The position numbers and the translations under genes are program-made. DNA of 16,173 nucleotides from CAYVZU01 sp964455935 (GTDB lineage Bacteria > Fibrobacterota > CAYVZU01): NCBI GenBank assembly GCA_964455935.1, contig CAYVZU010000090.1, forward strand, positions 1-16,173, in the 5' to 3' direction. Numbering within the stretch: the stretch's first letter is position 1; every line of letters starts with the position of its first letter. The notes under the pieces were generated by a model that was not told where the DNA came from, searched no databases, and saw only the letters and a list, made by a program, of their open reading frames with translations. Positions 6,665-12,701 of this stretch are shown piece after piece.

Positions 6665-7489
6665 ATGTTGAAGCATATCTGCAGGATAGCCATTCTGGCA
6701 CTGGCCATCCACATGCCGGCCACCCATGCCCGGGGGGCGCAACAATGGCGTACCCTGGAACCGGGTCTGGAATTGGAGTTTTTTGCTCTTCCGCAGGACC
6801 CGTCCTCTCCGGACTCGGCGCTTGCCATTTTGCGCATGGATCCGGCACGGTTCCGGTTGCGGCTCCTCAATGCCTCGGCCACCAAGAATAAAAAACCCCT
6901 AACAGCCAGAGACTGGCGCCGGCGCTACCGCCAGATTGCCACAATCAACGCCAGCATGTTTCAATTGGAGAATCCATTGCGCAGCGTCTCGCTGATGAAG
7001 ACGCGCGCCCATGTTAATAGCGCCCGGGTCTCGAAAGATAAGACTATCCTGGCATTCGACCCGCTGAGAACCGGAATACCCGCGGTTCGGATGATCGATC
7101 GCGAGTGCCAGAACTTTGACTCGGTGCGCCATCTCTACGGAACCCTTGTGCAAAATATCCGGATGATCTCCTGCACCGGCCGAAACACGTGGGCCGGCAG
7201 TTCCGGAAAAACTCCCCTTGCCGCACTGGGCGTGGACGCCCGGGGCCGCGTGCTCTTCATTCTGGGCCCGGGACGGCATACAGTGTCGGCTTACGCCCAG
7301 GCGCTTCTTCTTATCCCCGGTCTTTCAATCAAAAATGTCATGTACCTGGAGGGAGGCGGCGAGGCACAACTCTCGATTCAAACCGGCCGATTCGAATTGG
7401 AGCTGGGCGGCAAAAGCGGTCTTTATGATGCAAGCGGACAACCCATTCGCCCGCTTCTTCCAAACGTGATTGGAATTGAGCGGAACTAA
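6665..7489 (+). CDS. Secreted phosphodiester glycosidase-like protein (NAGPA / DUF2233 family)
   Basis: 274 residues. A signal peptide covers about 1-25 (LKHICRIAILALAIHM, cleavage near HARGA/QQ), so it is exported. Family features are in order: INASMF (usually iNGGfF in the family), a central TPLAALGVDARGRVLFI strand pair, YLEGGGEAQLS (usual LDGGGSs/t) and a C-terminal PNVIGIE. The founding member, mammalian NAGPA, removes GlcNAc from a GlcNAc-phosphodiester; bacterial relatives are thought to act on surface glycans or wall polymers, but substrates are mostly unknown. The Gly to Ala/Ser change in the first motif and Asp to Glu in the second are mild departures. The ATG at 6665 is preceded by AAGGAT at good spacing. 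It stands alone, convergent with the Mur-ligase gene, with no terminator hairpin that I can see. Confidence 0.78.
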   Translation: MLKHICRIAILALAIHMPATHARGAQQWRTLEPGLELEFFALPQDPSSPDSALAILRMDPARFRLRLLNASATKNKKPLTARDWRRRYRQIATINASMFQLENPLRSVSLMKTRAHVNSARVSKDKTILAFDPLRTGIPAVRMIDRECQNFDSVRHLYGTLVQNIRMISCTGRNTWAGSSGKTPLAALGVDARGRVLFILGPGRHTVSAYAQALLLIPGLSIKNVMYLEGGGEAQLSIQTGRFELELGGKSGLYDASGQPIRPLLPNVIGIERN

Positions 7490-7547
7490 AGAAGAGTTCT
7501 CGGTTCACAGTTGTTGGTTCTCCGTTGACCAAGTTCGCGGACAAATA
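7490..7547. repeat. Diffuse GTT(C/G)TC-GTT simple-repeat tract
   Basis: The 58-nt convergent spacer reads as degenerate copies of a GTTCTCGGTT / CAGTTG unit (GAGTTCTCGGTT, CACAGTTGTTGG, TTCTCCGTTGACC). A similar tract lies at 12583-12700. It is in the same kind of place, between the ends of convergent genes. Confidence 0.35.
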
Positions 7548-8957
7548 TCACGGTGAGGTCGACATGGCCAACCCGACATCTTCAGAAATACCACCCAGGG
7601 CCTGAACGATCTGGTCCGCCAGCATGGGCAGCGAGGGATCGCGCGCGCCCATTAGAAGCACAACATCTCCTTGCACCGCCCGCGAAGATAGTTTGGAAAT
7701 AAGTTGCGGACGGTCGCAGCAAGTCGCGCTAGCACCCCTATCAACGACAGCCTGTGCCAGATCGGCCGAAGAAATGTCTCGCAACGCGGTTCCGCCCACG
7801 TAGTAGATGGGGAGGAAAATCGCCTCATCCTGCGCCCGGAGCGTTCGGCCGTACATCTCGATCAGTTCATTCTTCATGAACCGCGTGGGCCCAAATCCAT
7901 GCGGCTGGAAAACCGCAAAAATCCTCTTTCCAAATTCAAAAGCCGTGAGAAGAGCCGCTTTAATCTTTTCCGGGTTGTGAGCATAATCATCGATGACCAA
8001 AACGCCCCGTTTCGTGGAATGGATTTGGAATCGGCGCGCCACGCCCTTGTATTGCGATACTGCGCGCGCCAGCTCCTGAATGCGCCAGCCCAGAGATGTA
8101 CACACGCACAGTGCGGCCAACAAGTTCGAAAGATTATGGCCGCCCGGGATGGGAAGGGAAACGGTCTGGCCACCCATATTGATTTGCACACAGGGAGCCA
8201 GTGAAAAGACCGAATCGGGACGGCACAACGCATTGGCGGTTAGGCCAAAGCGCGATCCGGCCTCGATTTCACCAAGTCCGGGATCGTCCGCATTCGCAAT
8301 CACAGCCGTGGAATTGGCAGCTATGGATTTAAACAGCGCCAGCGTTTCTCCAACCGGTTTGTGGTCTTTGGAAATATTCAGAAATATCGAAAGAAATGGA
8401 TGGTATTTCACAATTGTCCCGTCGCTTTCATCGGCCTCGGTCACCAGCAGATCGGAGTCACCGCGAAAGGCATTGCCAATAAGGCCCTGCTCCTCAAGGC
8501 GGACAAGACCCGCGCCGCTGAGAAGAGACGGTTTGCCTCCGCACCCGGTCAAGAACTCGAAAATCATGGCGGTCACCGTTGATTTCCCGCTGGTCCCACA
8601 AACAGCAATGGTCTTTTTTGACGCAACGATCGCGGCCAGGATGTCGGATCGGTGAAAAACGGGAATTCGCCATTTGCGCGCCGCGGCAACATCGGGGTTA
8701 TCCTGCTCAATCGCGGTGGAAACCACCACGGCCTGCATTCCGTTTACGCCGGAACCATCCTGAGGCAATATGCGGCATCCTGCCTGTTCCAACTTGAAGC
8801 GGGTGCCCTTTGTTTCGACAGCCTCGGAGAGCCGGTCGGATCCGCTGACGGCCAGACCTTCCCAGCTTAGGTATTGGGCAATCGCGCTCATTCCGGAGCC
8901 CAGAATCCCCGTGAAATGAAACGAGGAGAATTTTCCACCCTCAACCAATAAAGACAA
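7548..8957 (-). CDS. Atypical MurC/Mpl-like Mur ligase (UDP-MurNAc : amino acid/peptide ligase family)
   Basis: About 469 residues with the three Mur-ligase domains. The N-terminal Rossmann domain begins HFTGILGSGMSAIAQ and has SGSD, as in MurC and Mpl. The ATP P-loop reads GTSGKST (121-127) where MurC has GTHGKTT. Further motifs are TEADESDG (173-180), NISKDH, GGHNLSN (272-278), DDYAHNP (323-329, MurC: DDYGHHP), FQPHGF and a C-terminal GARDP (MurC: GAGDI). All ATP and fold positions are present but several are consistently substituted, so this is probably a paralogue with another acceptor, not the housekeeping MurC. The start is a TTG: 8957 sits 8 nt after AGGA in AGGAAGGA; the frame stays open to a TTG at 8972, which has no ribosome-binding site. 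It overlaps the end of the L,D-transpeptidase-like gene, so the two are translationally coupled. It may join free tripeptide to UDP-MurNAc (Mpl reaction); this is inference. Confidence 0.85.
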   Translation of the reverse strand: MSLLVEGGKFSSFHFTGILGSGMSAIAQYLSWEGLAVSGSDRLSEAVETKGTRFKLEQAGCRILPQDGSGVNGMQAVVVSTAIEQDNPDVAAARKWRIPVFHRSDILAAIVASKKTIAVCGTSGKSTVTAMIFEFLTGCGGKPSLLSGAGLVRLEEQGLIGNAFRGDSDLLVTEADESDGTIVKYHPFLSIFLNISKDHKPVGETLALFKSIAANSTAVIANADDPGLGEIEAGSRFGLTANALCRPDSVFSLAPCVQINMGGQTVSLPIPGGHNLSNLLAALCVCTSLGWRIQELARAVSQYKGVARRFQIHSTKRGVLVIDDYAHNPEKIKAALLTAFEFGKRIFAVFQPHGFGPTRFMKNELIEMYGRTLRAQDEAIFLPIYYVGGTALRDISSADLAQAVVDRGASATCCDRPQLISKLSSRAVQGDVVLLMGARDPSLPMLADQIVQALGGISEDVGLAMSTSP

Positions 8958-9477
8958 GGGTTCCTTCCTCAACCTGACTGAACAGATTGATCACATCGAC
9001 GTTACGCATGCAGACGCACCCATGGGAGTTTGGACTGCCGATCCGGTCTTCATGATTTGTGCCGTGAATGTAAATATAGCGCTCAAAAGAATCGATACCC
9101 CGGCCCCTGTTGAATCCCTCCTCCAGGCCTTCCAGGCGCAGAATCCGCGAAAGAATCAGATCCTCGGAGGAACATCCCGGAATACAATTCTCCCCCGAGT
9201 CTTCCCGGTCGCGAAAGATGCGGCCCGCAGGCGCGTTGTGCCCGTATTTCTCTCTGACGCGGTGAAGTCCCGGCGGCGTCTGAAACGAACCATCGCAATT
9301 GCCGATTCCATTTTTTGCAGTGGAAACAGGAAAGCGAAAGGCAATGGCTTCCGGCCCAAGGCCAAACAGCATTTGCCGGTCAATGTCGATGAGCAGGAAA
9401 AAAGGAGGGACGCCTTTGGCAATTTGGAGCATGCGCTTCTGAGCCCTGAAGAGCAGGCCGGGACTTGGTTCTACCAT
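8941..9477 (-). CDS. YkuD-fold L,D-transpeptidase / L,D-carboxypeptidase-like protein without signal peptide
   Basis: 178 residues, mostly one YkuD domain. It begins near FFLLIDIDRQMLF (26-38), continues with the typical TPPG element (67-70), and ends with the active-site region HGTNHEDRIGSPNSHGC (138-154), with catalytic Cys154 and His138. In the usual SHGC(I/V)RM motif an Arg follows; here the sequence is SHGCVCMRN, with Cys156 in the Arg position and Arg two residues later. L,D-transpeptidases make 3-3 crosslinks or attach proteins to peptidoglycan in the periplasm, yet this one has no signal peptide or membrane anchor, and an in-frame stop lies two codons before its ATG, so none was missed. 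A cytosolic role such as trimming tetrapeptides (an L,D-carboxypeptidase, as shown for H. pylori Csd6 of the same fold) would fit the coupled Mur ligase. AGGCGG precedes the ATG. The small lipoprotein gene ends 13 nt upstream. Confidence 0.87.
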   Translation of the reverse strand: MVEPSPGLLFRAQKRMLQIAKGVPPFFLLIDIDRQMLFGLGPEAIAFRFPVSTAKNGIGNCDGSFQTPPGLHRVREKYGHNAPAGRIFRDREDSGENCIPGCSSEDLILSRILRLEGLEEGFNRGRGIDSFERYIYIHGTNHEDRIGSPNSHGCVCMRNVDVINLFSQVEEGTLVFIG

Positions 9478-9490
9478 GAATCAGAACCGC

Positions 9491-9640
9491 CTATTTTTGC
9501 GATTCCTCTTTTAACTCATCAAAGGCTTCCTTTACCTGCTGTTTCGCCCGCTCGGCATCCGCCTCCTGGTCTGCCTTTTTGGACCCGGCGCACTGAAAAC
9601 CGAACAGCATGACTGCGAAAAGAAGCACAACGCGGCGCAT
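9491..9640 (-). CDS. Small putative lipoprotein (49 aa)
   Basis: The start is the ATG at 9640, preceded by GGAGGT with a 4-nt spacer; the frame extends further upstream but without a comparable signal. The N-terminus MRRVVLLFAVMLFGFQC has a basic start, a hydrophobic core and a Cys at residue 17, like a lipoprotein signal, although FGFQC is a loose lipobox. The mature part (AGSKKADQEADAERAKQQ and onward) is very charged and probably one amphipathic helix. No family is recognised. It is the first gene of a minus-strand unit with the YkuD-fold and Mur-ligase genes, suggesting an envelope-linked role, for example a small wall- or membrane-associated partner. Confidence 0.65.
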   Translation of the reverse strand: MRRVVLLFAVMLFGFQCAGSKKADQEADAERAKQQVKEAFDELKEESQK

Positions 9641-9740
9641 GGGCACCTCCGGTTTAGGGGTAACACGAAAATCTTTTTCTGCCTGGCCAAACTGCAAAGA
9701 ACAAAGGGACCATGGGCATCGGTGACGAGTAAAGAGGGCG

Positions 9741-9774
9741 AAAACAAACAGGGGCGATCCGTGGACCGCCCCTG
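9741..9774 (-). terminator. Intrinsic terminator of the Spy-like gene
   Basis: CAGGGGCG (9749-9756) and CGCCCCTG (9767-9774) form a perfect 8-bp GC-rich stem with a 10-nt interior. Read on the minus strand, the hairpin is followed by TTTGTTTT (9748-9741). It lies 22 nt after the stop of the Spy-like gene, separating it from the lipoprotein/YkuD/Mur unit. Confidence 0.75.
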
Positions 9775-9795
9775 CACATCAATCGGAAGTCTATT

Positions 9796-10323
9796 CTATT
9801 TGCCGTTGTCAGGGCTACTCGGGCAGCGGCCGCCCAAGTCATGTCCCTTCATTCCTGCCCCTTTGCATTCCATCTGGCCGTCCTTTTTCCCATGCTTTCG
9901 GTCCTGCATGAGAGCGCGGGCTTTCTGGCGCTGGTCTTTGTTCAAAACGCCAAAAGCATCGACCATGAATCCAAGGCGCTCTTTTTCAATTTTCGCATTG
10001 GAACCGGAAACTTTATCCGCCAGAGACTCGATTTTCGATTTGCTGATATCATCGGACTCCAGAGCGGTGCAAAGATCCAGTTCGGCCAGTTCGACTTCGC
10101 CTCGCAGCTTGATCATGCGAACCTGATGTTCACGCTGCAGGTCCTTGATTTTGCGGACCTGATCGTCCGTCAGCCCCAGGACCTGCTTCCCTTTTTCAAT
10201 CAGCATTCCCGGCGCAAAACCCGGATGCATGCCTCCCCGATCTCCCTGCCGGCACCCGCCAGGCATGGCAAAGACGGACACAGCCATGAGCCCGACAAGA
10301 GCTAAACTGAGCGACTTTCGCAT
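9796..10323 (-). CDS. Spy/CpxP-like periplasmic protein (LTxxQ motifs)
   Basis: 175 residues. The signal sequence MRKSLSLALVGLMAVSVFAM ends in PGGC, so it may be a lipoprotein (Cys24) or a cleaved periplasmic protein. The mature part is mainly helical, with LTDDQVRKIKDL near 52-63 and LNKDQRQKARALM near 127-139. These correspond to the paired LTxxQ motifs of Spy, CpxP and ZraP, which act as envelope-stress chaperones or metal-responsive regulators. Met-, His- and Gly-rich stretches after the signal and a Cys/His/Lys-rich tail (KHGKKDG, CKGAGMKGHD, CPSS) suggest metal binding, as in ZraP. The start is secure: AAGGAGG lies 5 nt before the ATG. Transcription ends at the hairpin below it. Its divergent neighbour is the permease gene, and palindromes in the shared spacer are candidate regulator sites. 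Confidence 0.8.
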   Translation of the reverse strand: MRKSLSLALVGLMAVSVFAMPGGCRQGDRGGMHPGFAPGMLIEKGKQVLGLTDDQVRKIKDLQREHQVRMIKLRGEVELAELDLCTALESDDISKSKIESLADKVSGSNAKIEKERLGFMVDAFGVLNKDQRQKARALMQDRKHGKKDGQMECKGAGMKGHDLGGRCPSSPDNGK

Positions 10324-10514
10324 GAGACCTCCTTTTTTTTATTGGTGAATTGTTCATTCATGAATTGGAAACAATTGCTCATGCAAAGGTTAAAACTTGC
10401 GAGTCGTGGGACGGCAGCGGAATATATTAGCGGATCATCCGTATAAGGAAAGGTTGTCTTGACATATTTAGGCGGTGGATCCATTTTATCATGAACCCAT
10501 TCTGCGAGGACTTG
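10324..10514. promoter_or_regulatory. Divergent control region between the Spy-like and AmpG-like genes
   Basis: The spacer contains a perfect 11-bp palindrome CGGATCATCCG (10431-10441), an inverted repeat AATTGTT (10348-10354) / AACAATT (10370-10376) in the 5' leader of the Spy-like gene, and the 10-bp palindrome ATTCATGAAT (10356-10365). For the rightward gene TTGACA (10459-10464) and TTTTAT (10484-10489) could form a promoter, but the 19-bp spacing is long. No clear -35/-10 pair was found for the leftward gene. Confidence 0.35.
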
Positions 10515-11789
10515 ATGCCAAACACAGCCGCCCGTTCGCCCTGGGCCTGGGTGCCCAGCCTTTACTTTGCCGAGGGAATTCCTTATGTAATGGTCATGGC
10601 CGTCTCGGTCGTGCTTTACAAAAATCTGGGCACTTCGAACACCCAAATCGCCCTTTATACAAGCTGGCTGTACCTGCCCTGGGTGATCAAGCCTCTTTGG
10701 AGCCCTCTGGTTGATATTTTCCTGCGCAAACGGATTTGGATTGGTGCCATGCAATTCCTGATTGGCGTCGGCTTCTCCGCAATTGCATTCTTCCTGCCAA
10801 GCGCGGATTTTTTTAAAGCGACATTGGCCATATTCTGGTTGATCGCCTTTTTCTCGGCCACGCATGACATTGCGGCCGACGGATTCTATATGCTAGGCCT
10901 CTCCGAACGAAGCCAGGCGGCTTTCGTAGGCGTGCGCAGCACATTTTACCGAATCGCGGTGATCACCGGTCAGGGCGCCTTGGTGATGATGGCCGGTGAA
11001 CTGGAGCGGAGGGGGTTGGCGATTGCGCAAGCATGGGCCGCCACGTTTTTCGTCCTCTCGGGCGTTTTTCTGGTTCTGGCGGTCTATCATTCGTTTCTTC
11101 TGCCCCGCCCCGATGCGGACCGGCCCGTACTTAAAGCCGCTGGCAATCCCGTTGCCGAGTTTTTGCGAGTGTTTGCCTTGTTCTTTCATAAAAAAGGAAT
11201 CGTCCTGATTCTCGCCTTTCTGCTCTTCTACCGTTTTGCGGAATCGCAGCTTGTGAAGATGGCCGCCCCGTTTCTGCTTGACAGCCGGGCCGAGGGCGGG
11301 CTGGCGCTGACAACGAGCCAGGTTGGCTTCACCTATGGGACAGTGGGCGTTCTGTCCCTGATTGTTGGGGGCCTTTTGGGAGGCTACGCAATCTCGCGCA
11401 AAGGACTGAAATACTGGATCTGGATCATGGCAATCGCGCTGAATATCCCGGATTTTGTTTACGTTTTTTTGGCCCATGTTCAGCCGCAGAACTATGCCTT
11501 CGTCAATGCCGGCGTGGCACTGGAGCAATTTGGCTATGGATTCGGATTCACAGCGTACTCGCTGTTCATGATTATGGTTTCGCAGGGCGAACACAAGACA
11601 GCGCACTTTGCCATCTGCACGGGGTTCATGGCCATGGGCATGATGCTTCCAGGCATGGCCAGCGGCTGGCTTCAGGAACAACTTGGTTATCGACTCTTTT
11701 TCTGGTATATCATAGCGGCTACGCTGCCCAGTCTGGCGGCGCCTTTTCTGGTGAAGATCGATCCGGAGTTTGGAACCAAGCGCGCCTAA
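10515..11789 (+). CDS. AmpG-like MFS permease (putative muropeptide/peptide transporter)
   Basis: 424 residues, about 12 membrane segments in two halves with a central cytoplasmic loop near 210-225. The opening WVPSLYFAEGIPYVMVMAVSV matches the AmpG-type start (LYF.xGlPy), and the stretch at TLAIFWLIAFFSATHDIAADGF carries the ATxDIAxDG signature of AmpG relatives. AmpG imports GlcNAc-anhydroMurNAc muropeptides into the cytosol for wall recycling. I chose the ATG at 10515 because GCGAGGA lies just upstream; an in-frame ATG at 10491 has no ribosome-binding site and overlaps the putative -10. The M55 D-aminopeptidase gene begins 13 nt after its stop, so the two form an operon, which strengthens a role in importing D-amino-acid-containing peptides. 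AmpG-type relatives also carry other substrates, so the cargo is not proven. Confidence 0.85.
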   Translation: MPNTAARSPWAWVPSLYFAEGIPYVMVMAVSVVLYKNLGTSNTQIALYTSWLYLPWVIKPLWSPLVDIFLRKRIWIGAMQFLIGVGFSAIAFFLPSADFFKATLAIFWLIAFFSATHDIAADGFYMLGLSERSQAAFVGVRSTFYRIAVITGQGALVMMAGELERRGLAIAQAWAATFFVLSGVFLVLAVYHSFLLPRPDADRPVLKAAGNPVAEFLRVFALFFHKKGIVLILAFLLFYRFAESQLVKMAAPFLLDSRAEGGLALTTSQVGFTYGTVGVLSLIVGGLLGGYAISRKGLKYWIWIMAIALNIPDFVYVFLAHVQPQNYAFVNAGVALEQFGYGFGFTAYSLFMIMVSQGEHKTAHFAICTGFMAMGMMLPGMASGWLQEQLGYRLFFWYIIAATLPSLAAPFLVKIDPEFGTKRA

Positions 11790-11802
11790 ATCAGGAGTGC
11801 CA

Positions 11803-12582
11803 ATGAAGATTTACATTCTCGCCGACATGGAAGGAATCAGCGGGATCCGCGACCCCGGCCAGGTTTTGCCCGAAGCCCGAGAGTACGAGCACGGACGCAA
11901 ACTGCTGATGGCCGAAATCAATGCCGCGGTGGACGCGGCCTTTGAGGCAGGTGCCGCGCAGGTCGTGGTAAACGACGCCCACTACAAAGGTCTGCAGATC
12001 CGCATGGATCAAATGGATCAGCGGGCAATCTATGAAACACCCTCCGCAAGCCGGCTCATGCCCCTGTTGGACAATTCATTTCATGGGTTGATCCTTTTGG
12101 GACAACACGCCAAAGCCGGGACCATGAACGCGTTTTTGGACCACACCATGAGCCCGGATGAATGGTTCTCGTTTTCGATCAACGGCCGGGAGGTGGGAGA
12201 AATCGGAATTTTGGCAGCCTGTGCCGGGCATTATGGCGTGCCGGTGATCGCGGTCGGCGGCGACGAGGCGGCATGCAAAGAAGCGCAGGAATTGCTGGAT
12301 GAGGTGGAGTGCGCGGTTACCAAATGGGGTTTGGAGCGCCATCGGGTCCGTTGTCTGCCGCTGCCGCATGCTCACGAGCGCGTAAAAACAGCGATCCGGA
12401 GCGCGCTCAAGTCGATGGATCGATTCAAACCCTACCAGCCGCTGTTGCCGGCGGTTCTAAGCCTGACACTCACCCGCACCGACAAGGCGGAAAAGCTGAT
12501 CGCGCTTCGCGGCATGGAGCGTGTGGATGCGCGCACCGTGCGCAAGAAGATCAAATCGTTTGATGAAGTTCGGATGTGGTAG
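11803..12582 (+). CDS. M55 family D-aminopeptidase (DppA-like)
   Basis: 259 residues, matching B. subtilis DppA in length. The ATG at 11803 follows AGGAG by 5 nt; an earlier in-frame ATG at 11770 lies inside the permease gene. The zinc site is complete: Asp8 and Glu10 in ADMEG, His60 in NDAH, His102 in GQHAKAG and Glu133 in EVGEIG, corresponding to Asp8, Glu10, His60, His104 and Glu133 of DppA as I recall them. DppA releases N-terminal D-amino acids from peptides such as D-Ala-D-Ala and is cytosolic. There is no signal peptide here. Following the permease gene in the same operon, it probably digests D-Ala-containing peptides brought in from the cell wall or environment. Confidence in family is high; the exact substrate is inferred. 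Confidence 0.93.
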   Translation: MKIYILADMEGISGIRDPGQVLPEAREYEHGRKLLMAEINAAVDAAFEAGAAQVVVNDAHYKGLQIRMDQMDQRAIYETPSASRLMPLLDNSFHGLILLGQHAKAGTMNAFLDHTMSPDEWFSFSINGREVGEIGILAACAGHYGVPVIAVGGDEAACKEAQELLDEVECAVTKWGLERHRVRCLPLPHAHERVKTAIRSALKSMDRFKPYQPLLPAVLSLTLTRTDKAEKLIALRGMERVDARTVRKKIKSFDEVRMW

Positions 12583-12701
12583 TCGGGAGTTGGCCGTTGT
12601 CTGTTTCCGGTTGTCAGTTGAACCTAAGTCCTCGCCTGGTCTCAACTGCCGAGGGTAACGAGTGGCTGCCTGGACCTGTACCGAGAACTGAGAACTTTCT
12701 T
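12583..12701. repeat. Diffuse GTT-G/TC simple-repeat tract
   Basis: The spacer between the ends of the convergent dppA-like and gatA genes contains GTTGGCCGTTGTCTG, CCGGTTGTCAGTTG, then GAGAACTGAGAAC and TTCTACTTCTCACTTC. This is the same style of degenerate repeat as at 7490-7547, partly in inverted orientation. No coding potential or terminator hairpin with a T-run is evident. Confidence 0.35.

Noticed and set aside
10459..10492. TTGACA followed by TATCAT as a firm promoter for the permease
   Set aside because: Spacing to TATCAT is 22 bp, too long; the TTTTAT alternative at 19 bp is only marginal, so it is mentioned but not called separately.
10302..10865. Minus-strand open frame of 187 codons spanning the Spy-like/permease spacer
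   Set aside because: Overlaps the start of the Spy-like gene in another frame and the permease on the other strand; no start signal or family match.
10893..11681. Minus-strand open frame of 262 codons opposite the AmpG-like permease
   Set aside because: His/Gln/Arg-rich translation typical of the complement of membrane-protein codons; the plus strand is clearly the gene.
11770..11802. Upstream ATG of the M55 peptidase frame
   Set aside because: It lies within the permease gene and lacks a ribosome-binding site; the ATG at 11803 has AGGAG and aligns with the family N-terminus.
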